The notes under the pieces are model-generated. The model saw nothing but the letters and a program-made list of their open reading frames with translations. It made no database searches and was not told the origin of the DNA. Positions 55,148-63,090 of a stretch of 64,000 nt of DNA are shown here, piece by piece. Within the stretch, counting starts at the first letter, position 1, and every line of letters begins with the position of its first letter. Made by a program: the position numbers and the translations under genes. The DNA is taken from contig NC_020506.1 in the NCBI RefSeq assembly GCF_000344785.1, forward strand, positions 2,666,001 through 2,730,000, in the 5' to 3' direction. Source of the DNA: Corynebacterium callunae DSM 20147. GTDB lineage: Bacteria; Actinomycetota; Actinomycetes; Mycobacteriales; Mycobacteriaceae.

Positions 55148-55170
55148 CCCCCGTTATGGGGGCTTTTTTA
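55148..55170 (+). terminator. Terminator after the HMA gene
   Basis: CCCCC and GGGGG pair around GTTAT, followed by CTTTTTTA. A smaller ATACCA/TGGTAT hairpin precedes it at about 55119-55134. Confidence 0.85.
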
Positions 55171-55235
55171 TTGGTTATATCTTTCAATTGCTAGTTAAAA
55201 GTACAGCTAAATAACCAACCAGCTAATAAAAGAGT

Positions 55236-55245
55236 GCTTTTCGAC
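55236..55245 (-). repeat. GTCGAAAAGC repeat copy (reverse)
   Basis: On the minus strand it reads GCGC, GTCGAAAAGC, ACTCTTTTATTA, the same layout as the 16661 copy. It lies in the gap between the HMA and MFS genes next to GC-rich sequence. Confidence 0.55.
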
Positions 55246-55288
55246 GCGCCCCTGCCCCAGTAACCCGGCCAGAGCCCGGGGGTTCCAG

Positions 55289-55305
55289 GTGAGATTAAAT
55301 CTCAC
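55289..55305. promoter_or_regulatory. Palindrome upstream of the MFS gene
   Basis: GTGAGATTAAATCTCAC has perfect 8-base arms around one base. It lies 33 bases before the MFS ATG, just upstream of a TAATCT -10-like box (55324-55329), an ideal repressor position. Confidence 0.6.
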
Positions 55306-55337
55306 TTTTGTCTCAAAAAAGAGTAATCTTTCCCGGC

Positions 55338-56657
55338 ATGACACTAACTCGCAATGACAGGCTTGATCGCCTGCCAGTCACCTCAAAGCATAAGAAACTC
55401 CTAGGTGGTTCCGGCATTGGATGGGCACTTGATGCCATGGATGTCGGATTAATTTCTTTTGTCATGGCTGCACTTGCGGTTCAATGGAGCCTAAGTCCAA
55501 CCCAGACTTCCCTACTCGGCTCAATTGGCTTTGTTGGTATGGCTATCGGTGCTTCCCTTGGAGGCCTGCTTGCTGACAAGTTGGGCCGTCGACAAGTTTT
55601 TGCTCTTTCCCTCCTTATTTACGGCATCGCCACCGGCGCTGCTGCACTTTCTGTCTCTTTGGGCATGTTGATGGTGCTGCGCTTTTTGGTCGGCTTGGGC
55701 CTTGGCGCAGAGTTGCCTGTTGCTTCTACCCTGATTTCCGAGTTTTCCCCACGCAAGGTACGCGGCCGCATGGTGGTTATTCTCGAAGCGTTTTGGGCTT
55801 TGGGGTGGATCCTCGCCGCAATTATCGGCACTTTTGTGGTCACCAGCTCCGATAACGGCTGGCGTTGGGCACTGGCTCTTGGCTGCGTTCCAGCTGCTTA
55901 TGCCGTTTATGTCCGTCTTGGCTTGCCAGAATCTGTGCGCTTTTTGGAAAAGCATGACCGTCACAAAGAAGCTGAAAAGATTGTAGAATCCTTTGAGCGT
56001 GCGGCTCTTGATGAGGGCAAGACTTTAGATAACACCGCTCCAGAAGTCCGCGATGTTGAGGTCGCAGATTCCCAATCCATCTGGTCCCAGGCCTTGCGCA
56101 AGCGCACCGTAGCCCTGTGGATTGTGTGGTTCTGCATCAATCTCTCCTATTACGGAGCTTTCATCTGGATCCCATCGCTGCTGGTAGCCGATGGTTTTAC
56201 CCTGGTGAAGTCTTTCCAATTCACCTTGATCATCACCTTGGCACAGCTGCCTGGTTATGCCGTTGCCGCCTGGCTTATTGAAAAGTGGGGCCGTCGCAGC
56301 ACCCTGGCTACCTTCTTGGCAGGTTCTGCAATTTCCGCAATGCTCTATGGCCTCGCCGATGTGGAATGGCAGATCATCGTTGCCGGCTGCCTCTTATCCT
56401 TCTTTAACCTGGGCGCATGGGGCGCACTTTATGCCATCGGACCTGAGCTCTACCCCACCAATGTGCGTGGTACCGGAACCGGCGCAGCTGCCGGTTTTGG
56501 ACGCATCGCATCTATCATCGCGCCGCTAATTGTGCCTCCGATTATCGCTTTTGGTGGCCCAATTGTACTGTTTGCAGTTTTTGCCGCGGCTTTTGCGATC
56601 GCCGCCATCGCAGCATATACGCTGCCTGAACAAAAGGGCAAAGCGCTGGCTGATTAA
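55338..56657 (+). CDS. MFS transporter, sugar/aromatic-acid symporter type
   Basis: 439 residues, 12 membrane segments, with motif A (GGLLADKLGRRQVF), its second-half repeat (EKWGRRSTLATF) and the aromatic-acid/sugar symporter signature LGLGAELPVASTLISEF. The substrate is unknown. ATG 55338 follows a TAATCT box by 8 bases, which suggests a leaderless message; TTG 55308 would lie upstream of that promoter. It overlaps the convergent PadR gene by 4 bases. Confidence 0.85.
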   Translation: MTLTRNDRLDRLPVTSKHKKLLGGSGIGWALDAMDVGLISFVMAALAVQWSLSPTQTSLLGSIGFVGMAIGASLGGLLADKLGRRQVFALSLLIYGIATGAAALSVSLGMLMVLRFLVGLGLGAELPVASTLISEFSPRKVRGRMVVILEAFWALGWILAAIIGTFVVTSSDNGWRWALALGCVPAAYAVYVRLGLPESVRFLEKHDRHKEAEKIVESFERAALDEGKTLDNTAPEVRDVEVADSQSIWSQALRKRTVALWIVWFCINLSYYGAFIWIPSLLVADGFTLVKSFQFTLIITLAQLPGYAVAAWLIEKWGRRSTLATFLAGSAISAMLYGLADVEWQIIVAGCLLSFFNLGAWGALYAIGPELYPTNVRGTGTGAAAGFGRIASIIAPLIVPPIIAFGGPIVLFAVFAAAFAIAAIAAYTLPEQKGKALAD

Positions 56658-57184
56658 TCAGAAAGCTTCTTAATCTCTTCCGCTGCCCTCTGCAGGATGT
56701 CGACAATTTCCGCCGACTTATCCTGGGGGGCAGCTTTTATTGCTTCACGCACCTTGTGGAACTCCGCGCGGAGGTTAAAAACCCGGCCAAAATCCGCTTG
56801 AGGGTTGCGATAAGCCTCCAAAATGGAGCCCCATTCCGCACGGTTGGCGGCAACAAGTTCTTTACCTTCATCACTTAGACGCGCCATCTTTCGACCCATC
56901 TCATTGGAAATCAAGATGAGACCTTCATCCTCCAACATGGACAAAGTTGGATAAACAGTTCCCGGGCTGGGACTCCAATTACCTTCTGTTTTTTCGCTGA
57001 TCATGGTGATGATTTGATAACCGTGCAGGGATTCAGCTTCCAAAAGCGCCAAAACTACATTGCGGAGATCACCACGGCCTGCGCGCCCACCACGCCCTCG
57101 GCCTGGATGGCGTCCGTGATGGCGACGATCATGATCACGGTGCGGATGGCGGCGACCACATTCAAATTCTTTTTCGAAGTACAT
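56654..57184 (-). CDS. PadR-family regulator with His/Arg-rich N-terminus
   Basis: 176 residues. Residues about 10-38 are a run of His, Arg and Gly (HPHRDHDRRHHGRHPGRGRG); then comes the PadR winged helix (VVLALLEAESLHGYQIITMI, SPGTVYPTLSMLEDEGLI) and a C-terminal dimerisation helix. The His cluster suggests metal sensing or nucleic-acid contact. A near-perfect inverted repeat upstream is probably its operator, so it is likely autoregulated. The adjacent MFS gene is convergent and may not be its target. Confidence 0.88.
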   Translation of the reverse strand: MYFEKEFECGRRHPHRDHDRRHHGRHPGRGRGGRAGRGDLRNVVLALLEAESLHGYQIITMISEKTEGNWSPSPGTVYPTLSMLEDEGLILISNEMGRKMARLSDEGKELVAANRAEWGSILEAYRNPQADFGRVFNLRAEFHKVREAIKAAPQDKSAEIVDILQRAAEEIKKLSD

Positions 57185-57219
57185 TTCTGATTCCTCTCTA
57201 AGGTTTTCAATTTGAAAGT

Positions 57220-57245
57220 TAACGATATATCTTTACATATCGTTA
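57220..57245. promoter_or_regulatory. Candidate PadR operator
   Basis: TAACGATAT (57220-57228) and ATATCGTTA (57237-57245) are perfect 9-base inverted arms separated by 8 bases, 36 bases upstream of the PadR start. Confidence 0.65.
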
Positions 57246-57323
57246 AGTCAATGAATCACTTAGAGATAGTCCGCCTTCGCAGGTGAAGCTATATCTTTAA
57301 CTGCCAAGGTGTATCTAAAAAGC

Positions 57324-57365
57324 AAAAGGCGGGGCACAGTTTTAGGAAACTGTGCCCCGCCTTTT
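57324..57365. terminator. Terminator after dnaB
   Basis: A 19-base perfect stem (57324-57342 with 57347-57365, core GGCGGGGCACAGTTT), loop TAGG, A-run and T-run edges. Confidence 0.93.
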
Positions 57366-57380
57366 GCCACCTCTTGTGGC

Positions 57381-58928
57381 TTAGCCGCGAGCCATATCCA
57401 CAAATCGGGAATAGTGCAGCTGGTGGGCCACCTGGACGGTGTCAATGGGACCACCACGGTGCTTTGCCAAGATGATATCGGCCTCGCCGGCACGCTCATC
57501 ATCTTTATCCTGGGAATCTGGACGATAAAGCAGCATTACGATATCCGCATCCTGCTCCAAGGAACCCGATTCACGAAGGTCAGCCAATTGCGGACGCTTA
57601 TCGGTACGCGACTCCGGACCACGGTTAAGCTGCGAAATTGCAATAAGCGGCACATCGAGTTCCTTGGCCAGCAACTTGAGCTGACGGGAGAACTCTGAAA
57701 CTTCCTGCTGGCGGGATTCCACACGCTTACCGGAGCTCATCAACTGGAGATAATCCACCACGATCATTTTCAGGTCGTGTTTTTGCTTGAGTTTACGAGC
57801 CTTGGACCGAATTTCCATCATGGTCAAGTTGGCGGAATCATCAATAAACAATGGAGCCTTGGCTACTTTGTCTAGCTTTTGCACCATCTTTTCCCACGCA
57901 GCCTCATCCATTTTGCCACCGCGCATATCGGAAAGGCGGATTTCGGTTTCTGCAGAGAGCAAACGCATCACAATTTCTGACTTGGACATTTCCAAGGAGA
58001 AAATCACAGAAGCCATATTGTGCTTAATGGAAGCAGATCGCATGAAGTCCAAAGCGATAGTTGACTTACCCACACCAGGTCGCGCAGCCACGATAATCAT
58101 CTGACCACCGCGCAGACCGTTGGTGAGATCATCAAGGTCTTTAAATCCTGTTGGAATACCTGTTGCTAGACCACCATCGGTGCTTAGCTGCTCCAGCTCT
58201 TCCATGGTATCGCCCAAAATATCTGCCAGGACTGCATAATCCTCGCTTTGATTCTTTTGAGAAACCGCAAAAACCTCTTGTTGTGCGCGGTCAATAACGG
58301 CGTCAATCTCCGCGCCATCATCGCCTTCATAGCCCAATTGCACCACACGAGTACCGGCATCTACTAGGCGGCGTAGCACTGCCTTTTCAGAGACAATCTC
58401 CGCATAGTAGCGAGCATTTGCTGCAGTAGGTACAGATTGGATGAGCGTATAAAGATACGCACCGCCACCAACTCGCTCCAGGTCATTTGTGCGATCCAAG
58501 CGACCAGAGACAATAACCGGGTCAATGTCTTTGTTATCGCTAAAAAGATCAATAATCGCCTGGAAAATTAGCTGGTGGGAAGGCTTATAAAAGTCCTCTG
58601 GGGTGAGCACATCCAAGATGTCAATGACCGTATTGGGACTAAGGAGCATGGCGCCCAAAACGCCCATTTCCGCGTCATTGTCATAGGGAGGGGAGCGAAA
58701 ATCGCGATATTCGCGAGCTCCATCACTGCGCCCTTTTCCTTTGCGGGATCCAGACTCAAACTTCTTGGCACCAAAATCCGAGCCAGAGTTACCTTGTGGA
58801 GGGGAAAAATCCTCAAAGGCAGGAGTGGGAAAAGAAGATTCATGTGCCTCATCAGAAAAAGAGTCGCCGGGCTCTGGCGGGGGCACAAAGGCATCATCAA
58901 AACTTGCGGCTGGTACATCAGCAGACAT
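57381..58928 (-). CDS. dnaB: Replicative DNA helicase
   Basis: 515-residue hexameric helicase that unwinds DNA at the fork. The N-terminal DnaB domain (PPYDNDAEMGVLGAML) follows a 75-residue Ser/Pro/Asp-rich extension; the RecA-like domain has Walker A ARPGVGKST near residue 280, Walker B MIVVDYLQLM, and the arginine-finger region. No intein interrupts it, unlike several mycobacterial dnaB genes. The start ATG 58928 follows the DnaA-box-rich region; a direct effect of DnaA on its transcription is possible. Confidence 0.95.
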   Translation of the reverse strand: MSADVPAASFDDAFVPPPEPGDSFSDEAHESSFPTPAFEDFSPPQGNSGSDFGAKKFESGSRKGKGRSDGAREYRDFRSPPYDNDAEMGVLGAMLLSPNTVIDILDVLTPEDFYKPSHQLIFQAIIDLFSDNKDIDPVIVSGRLDRTNDLERVGGGAYLYTLIQSVPTAANARYYAEIVSEKAVLRRLVDAGTRVVQLGYEGDDGAEIDAVIDRAQQEVFAVSQKNQSEDYAVLADILGDTMEELEQLSTDGGLATGIPTGFKDLDDLTNGLRGGQMIIVAARPGVGKSTIALDFMRSASIKHNMASVIFSLEMSKSEIVMRLLSAETEIRLSDMRGGKMDEAAWEKMVQKLDKVAKAPLFIDDSANLTMMEIRSKARKLKQKHDLKMIVVDYLQLMSSGKRVESRQQEVSEFSRQLKLLAKELDVPLIAISQLNRGPESRTDKRPQLADLRESGSLEQDADIVMLLYRPDSQDKDDERAGEADIILAKHRGGPIDTVQVAHQLHYSRFVDMARG

Positions 58929-59411
58929 TTAAATCCCCAATCATCATTCACACTCACTCTAGTAGCTAAAACCGGGGAAAGATAAAACAGCAGGGGAGAA
59001 GTAATTCTCCAATGATCTCACTCACAACCCGGCCGAATTGAGAAAACTATCCACAGTTTCTTTGGTTAACAACAGTAGTTTTATCCCCAATTATCCCCAG
59101 TTTTTCCACGTTGCTCACAATTGACCCATATGCCTGTGGATAACTTGTGGATAACTTTCCCCAAACACCACAGAATAATTGCATACATACTGGTCAGGAC
59201 GGCGATTCGGGCTGTGGATAGATTTATCAACTCGGTGGATAACTATTCTCACCAGGCGTTTTAGTGGGTCGGAAACTCGCTTTGTACCGCTACGCAGGCC
59301 TTTTGCATCGAGCAAACTCTAGGTTAACTATCCACAGGAGACTGGAGTTATCCACAGACGGGGGATAGCAGTTTTGCAACTTATCCAACAGGCCAAAAGA
59401 CCCAAGAAATA
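58929..59411. promoter_or_regulatory. dnaB upstream region with DnaA-box cluster
   Basis: About 480 bases without a gene. Perfect TTATCCACA boxes lie at 59135-59143 and 59146-59154 (reverse) and 59348-59356 (forward). One-mismatch boxes lie at 59047, 59081, 59091, 59213, 59234 and 59328, with a weaker one at 59381. Expected chance density is far lower. The dnaB promoter must also be here. Confidence 0.75.
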
Positions 59412-59449
59412 CTTCAACCCCACTCCTGCTGTTTGGAGTGGGGTTGAAG
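59412..59449. terminator. Terminator after rplI
   Basis: A 15-base perfect stem, CTTCAACCCCACTCC with GGAGTGGGGTTGAAG, loop TGCTGTTT; ends the rpsF-ssb-rplI operon on the minus strand. Confidence 0.85.
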
Positions 59450-59514
59450 AATGCTGTTGTCGTTGGGTGGCTTAGAAATTGTTCTAAGTCACCGCCGTCG
59501 CGCGCGTGTTGTCG

Positions 59515-59967
59515 TTACGCTGCGACGACCTCAAACTTCACGCGGGAGACGATGCCCTCGGTGATTTTTGCTTCTACCTGGTACTTACCGGTGGTCTTAA
59601 CCAGGTTCTTCGGGAGAACAATGGCACGCTTATCCAGGTTCGGGCCGCCAGCTGCCTTGACTGCAGCGACAATGTCGTCAGTCTTAACGGAGCCGAATAG
59701 CTTTCCGCTCTCAGAGGTGCGGACTGCAACGGAGACACCCTCAAGTGCCTCGAGCTGAGCCTTTACTTCGCGAGCATGGTCGAGGTCGCGGATTGCGCGA
59801 GCCTCTTGGGCACGTTTGATGCCCTCGATCTGCTTCTCAGCACCCGGGGTGGCTACGATGGCCAGGCCACGGGGGAGCAGCAGGTTACGTCCGTAGCCGT
59901 CTTTAACCTCTACGATGTCGCCAGCGACACCGAGGTTTTCTACGGCGGCGGTGAGGATCAGCTTCAT
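59515..59967 (-). CDS. rplI: Ribosomal protein bL9
   Basis: 150 residues; MKLILTAAVENLGVAGDIVE and VKDGYGRNLLLPRGLA are the L9 N-domain signature, then the long connecting helix and the C-domain. Binds 23S rRNA domain V and stabilises the L1 stalk region. Third gene of the rpsF-ssb-rplI operon, 53 bases after ssb. rpsR, often between ssb and rplI, is absent here, as in C. glutamicum where it lies in another ribosomal cluster. Confidence 0.97.
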   Translation of the reverse strand: MKLILTAAVENLGVAGDIVEVKDGYGRNLLLPRGLAIVATPGAEKQIEGIKRAQEARAIRDLDHAREVKAQLEALEGVSVAVRTSESGKLFGSVKTDDIVAAVKAAGGPNLDKRAIVLPKNLVKTTGKYQVEAKITEGIVSRVKFEVVAA

Positions 59968-60020
59968 GATCCCTGCCTTTCGTGGTTTATGAGTGTATGT
60001 GAATTTTAGGAAAGAAAAGT

Positions 60021-60632
60021 TTAGAACGGAGGCTCATCATCTGCGCCATTAAAGCCGCTACCGGCTGGTGGTGCAGAGTTCCAAGGATCATTATCTGGTG
60101 CAGCCTGTGGGCTACCTCCGCCAAATCCACCTTGGTTGAAGTTGTTGCCCTGGGATTGATTCTGGTTTCCACCAAAGTCACCCTGGTTCCGCTGCTGATT
60201 GCCGCCGAAGCCGCCACCTTGGTTATTGGATCCGCCACCGAAGTTTCCGCCGTTTCCACCACTCCGAGGAGTGCGCGTGACCTCTGCCTTAGCAAAGGAC
60301 AAGGATGGACCGACTTCATCAGCTTCGACCTCGAAGACACTGCGCTTCTCACCCTCGCGGGTTTCATAGGAGCGCTGTTTGAGGCGACCGGTGACGATAA
60401 CGCGCATACCCTTTGACAGGGATTCTGCGACGTTTTCTGCAGCCTGACGCCAAACGTTCACGGTGAGGAAAAGGGCTTCGCCATCTTCCCACTGATTGGT
60501 TTGACGATTGAACGTGCGGGGAGTTGAAGCAATGCGGAAGTTTGCCACTGCTGCACCCGAAGGGGTGAAACGCAATTCCGGGTCAGCAACGATGTTGCCG
60601 ACAACGGTTATGTTGGTATCTCCGATTGCCAT
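60021..60632 (-). CDS. ssb: Single-stranded DNA-binding protein
   Basis: 203 residues: OB fold (residues 1-115; [20 protein letters not shown], then [21 protein letters not shown]), a Gly/Asn/Gln-rich flexible linker ([20 protein letters not shown] and repeats), and the acidic tip DDEPPF that recruits replication and repair proteins. It protects single strands at the fork where DnaB works. It follows rpsF by 36 bases. Confidence 0.97.
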   Translation of the reverse strand: MAIGDTNITVVGNIVADPELRFTPSGAAVANFRIASTPRTFNRQTNQWEDGEALFLTVNVWRQAAENVAESLSKGMRVIVTGRLKQRSYETREGEKRSVFEVEADEVGPSLSFAKAEVTRTPRSGGNGGNFGGGSNNQGGGFGGNQQRNQGDFGGNQNQSQGNNFNQGGFGGGSPQAAPDNDPWNSAPPAGSGFNGADDEPPF

Positions 60633-60668
60633 ATTCCTTCAACTACCTCTCTAGAGCTGAAAAGTTCT

Positions 60669-60956
60669 TTACTTGTCGAGTCGTAGAACCTTGGTGCGTA
60701 GGACACCGTCGTTCAGGTTCAGGACACGATCGAGCTCGAGCACGGTTGCAGACTCGCACTTGAGATCGACGACGGCGTAAACGCCCTCTTCCTTCTTGTT
60801 GATTGGGTAAGCCAAACGGCGCTTGCCCCAGACATCAACCTTCACAACGTCACCCTTGTCCTTGCGGACAACCTCGAGGAATTTATCCAGGGACGGGGCA
60901 ACAGTGCGCTCATCCTGAGAAGGATCGAGAATGATCATGAGTTCGTATTGACGCAC
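60669..60956 (-). CDS. rpsF: Ribosomal protein bS6
   Basis: 95 residues, [18 protein letters not shown] then the [15 protein letters not shown] motif. 30S subunit protein that pairs with bS18. I chose GTG 60956 (MRQYELM), the usual N-terminus, with AGGAGGTGATGAGG upstream; ATG 60965 would sit only 2 bases from AGGAGG. First gene of the rpsF-ssb-rplI operon. A GTTGC/GCAAC hairpin and TTTTAAAGG lie in its leader (about 61023-61045). Confidence 0.95.
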   Translation of the reverse strand: MRQYELMIILDPSQDERTVAPSLDKFLEVVRKDKGDVVKVDVWGKRRLAYPINKKEEGVYAVVDLKCESATVLELDRVLNLNDGVLRTKVLRLDK

Positions 60957-61081
60957 GGACCTCATCACCTCCTATGGTCTAGTAATTGTTTCGGCCACGC
61001 CTTTTGACGTAGCAGGAGGGTCGTTGCGTCAGCAACCTTTTAAAGGTACACCAAACGCGCGGAAATGTCGATTCCTAATTT

Positions 61082-61249
61082 TTAGGATTTTTCAACCGAG
61101 GCGCCGGCATGAATTCCGGGTGGGGAATCGGGGGCGCTGGAAAGTTCTTGATCTGCAGCGCGCACACCGGTAGTTGACATACTTGCGAGGGTCAGCGCAG
61201 ATACAGCCAGAATCCCTGCAATTGACGTAGAGCTCTTTGCCTTTTTCAC
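61082..61249 (-). CDS. Small secreted protein
   Basis: 55 residues from GTG 61249 (AAAGG 10 bases upstream): MKKAKSSTSIAGILAVSALT is a signal peptide with a likely cleavage after GVRA, leaving about 25 residues rich in Ser, Pro and Glu. The open frame extends up to 61390, but that part lacks signal-peptide character and holds the GTCGAAAAGC repeat. Function is unknown. Its reality rests on the signal peptide alone. Confidence 0.5.
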   Translation of the reverse strand: MKKAKSSTSIAGILAVSALTLASMSTTGVRAADQELSSAPDSPPGIHAGASVEKS

Positions 61250-61354
61250 CAGGCATCTACCTTTCGCCGTGGTCACTGTGATGGTGGTCCTATTTTCATT
61301 AACGCACGCGGCCACAGCATAGTTCCCAACTTTTAGGAAACGGCGCGGTTTTTC

Positions 61355-61364
61355 GTCGAAAAGC
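61355..61364 (+). repeat. GTCGAAAAGC repeat copy
   Basis: Followed by GGTTTTAGG, just beyond the stop of the 63-residue membrane protein gene. A reverse copy lies at 61577-61586, so two opposed copies occur 213 bases apart. Confidence 0.55.
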
Positions 61365-61368
61365 GGTT

Positions 61369-61560
61369 TTAGGTGGGGTTTGAGGCCCAAAAAACGGCGA
61401 TGATCACAGGAATAATGGTGATGAGCACAATCGCTACGCTAAATAGCGCCCAAATTTGGACATTTGATTTTTTATACATGAAGCTTGCGAAAGCGCCTCC
61501 GAAAAAGAGGAATCCGATAAACACGCTGGTCATCGTGATCAGCAAAACTGTATTGCTCAA
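61369..61560 (-). CDS. Small membrane protein with two helices
   Basis: 63 residues, MSNTVLLITMTSVFIGFLFF… with two hydrophobic helices separated by the basic loop YKKSNVQI. The TTG start (61558-61560) overlaps the TGA of the glycosyltransferase gene (61557-61559), so translation is coupled. It may be an accessory subunit of that envelope enzyme; this is inference from position. Confidence 0.72.
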   Translation of the reverse strand: MSNTVLLITMTSVFIGFLFFGGAFASFMYKKSNVQIWALFSVAIVLITIIPVIIAVFWASNPT

Positions 61561-63014
61561 TTAACTTCCCTTTTTTGCTTTTCGACGCCGGCTGCGCGCT
61601 GAGGGTTTGGCAGCAAAGGATCAAGACCCTGATGAGCATCCACAACTGGATCGGCGGCCAAGCCGCACATCTGTCGAATAACCAACACCACCATGGCCAC
61701 GATAAAACCATCACGCAGCAGCACAATTAGATCGAGCATTTCATGGGGAATTCCCATGTTCTCTGCACCCAGCATATGCCACATCAAAATCGGCCACACC
61801 ATGGCGTCTACCACCATCCACGTCAGCAAAAGCTTCCAACGAGGCAGTGCTAACACGGCCAGTGGCACCAGCCACAAAGAGTATTGCGGGCTCCACACCT
61901 TATTAAAAAGCAAGAATGCAGCAACAATGAGGAAAGCTAATTCTGCCACTCGAGGTTGACGCTGCACTCGCAATCCAAAAATCGCGATTGCCAAGCAGGA
62001 GAGTCCAAAGAGGGCAAAACTGATGACATTAAGGGTTGCTGGGTCATTAAAAGACAGCGGAATGTTGCGGTCAATAACCTGATAAATGGTAGTCCACTCC
62101 GCGCCTCTTTCGCGGTTAAGCCGGAGGAATTCATTCCAGGCGTTCGGATACATCAGCATCACAGGCGCATTAACTACTACCCAGCTCACCACCGCAGCAG
62201 CAAGCATTTTGAGGAAATTGGGCAGTTTTCCGGTGCGCACGGACAGCACTAAATACGCACCCAAAAGATATAGTGGCCACAGTTTGAAGGCAGTGCCAAG
62301 CCCGATGAGCACACCGGCCCACATAAAATTGCCCCGTTTTACAGCCAACATCGCAGCAACCACGGCGGTGATGGAAGGGATATCCCAGTTGGTAAAAGCA
62401 TGAACCGCAACAAGGGGAGAGGCTGCAACCAGCACCGTATCCCAGACTCGATTGCCAGTTAGCTCTGCCACCATGCGAATGACCAACACCCAGAAGAAGC
62501 TCAAAGCCAGAGCTGTCACAATGAAATAGAGGCCAGCTTCGGGGAGGGAATGAAAAGGCAGGGCATCAATAATGGGATAGATAAAGCGAGTAATAATCGC
62601 GCAAATCCACTGAAAAATACCGCCCAGAACCGGGTATTCCATATACCTGGTGAGATCACCCTCCTGCCAAGAAAAGGCATAGGGGAAGCCAGGCATATCC
62701 AGCCCGCGGCCGGCGTATAGCGGAACGATGTCGTTATAACAGGCGGAAGTGTATTGCCGGTTTCCCGACCAATTGAGGGAAATTACGCCTTCCGGACTGC
62801 GCGAGCCCTGAATGCAATTGGCTTTTGTTAAGAACCCACCGGCAAGAAACAGCAAAGATGTAAAGATTAAAACGCGCAGGGGAGTCCAAAAACGCTGGCT
62901 TCCAACTTGCGCAAAACGACCAAAAGGACCGCCGATTGCGTTGATGAAATCATGTGCCACAGGTTCGGTAGCTCCCGGGGAGACTCGATTATTTACCTGT
63001 TTGTGCAGCGGCAT
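61557..63014 (-). CDS. DUF2029 (GT87) polyprenyl-phosphate glycosyltransferase-like protein
   Basis: 485 residues with about 10-12 membrane segments. Family features include an early extracytoplasmic acidic patch (CYNDIVPLYAGRGL) and GTAFKLWPLYLLGAY. GT-C enzymes of this group in Corynebacteriales transfer mannose or arabinose from decaprenyl-phosphate to lipoglycans and arabinogalactan; the specific reaction is unknown. The position matches mycobacterial Rv0051, between ponA1 and rpsF. Confidence 0.85.
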   Translation of the reverse strand: MPLHKQVNNRVSPGATEPVAHDFINAIGGPFGRFAQVGSQRFWTPLRVLIFTSLLFLAGGFLTKANCIQGSRSPEGVISLNWSGNRQYTSACYNDIVPLYAGRGLDMPGFPYAFSWQEGDLTRYMEYPVLGGIFQWICAIITRFIYPIIDALPFHSLPEAGLYFIVTALALSFFWVLVIRMVAELTGNRVWDTVLVAASPLVAVHAFTNWDIPSITAVVAAMLAVKRGNFMWAGVLIGLGTAFKLWPLYLLGAYLVLSVRTGKLPNFLKMLAAAVVSWVVVNAPVMLMYPNAWNEFLRLNRERGAEWTTIYQVIDRNIPLSFNDPATLNVISFALFGLSCLAIAIFGLRVQRQPRVAELAFLIVAAFLLFNKVWSPQYSLWLVPLAVLALPRWKLLLTWMVVDAMVWPILMWHMLGAENMGIPHEMLDLIVLLRDGFIVAMVVLVIRQMCGLAADPVVDAHQGLDPLLPNPQRAAGVEKQKREVN

Positions 63015-63090
63015 ATGGCTTCCTCATTACATTCGGCGGTCCGTTTATTCGACTTCGCGAGCCCCTTAGCGCGGATAGCTCAGTGCTAGT

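Noticed and set aside
59047..59390. Chromosomal oriC
   Set aside because: The main origin in this genus lies by dnaA/dnaN, which are absent here, and no AT-rich unwinding region accompanies the boxes; kept instead as a DnaA-binding cluster.
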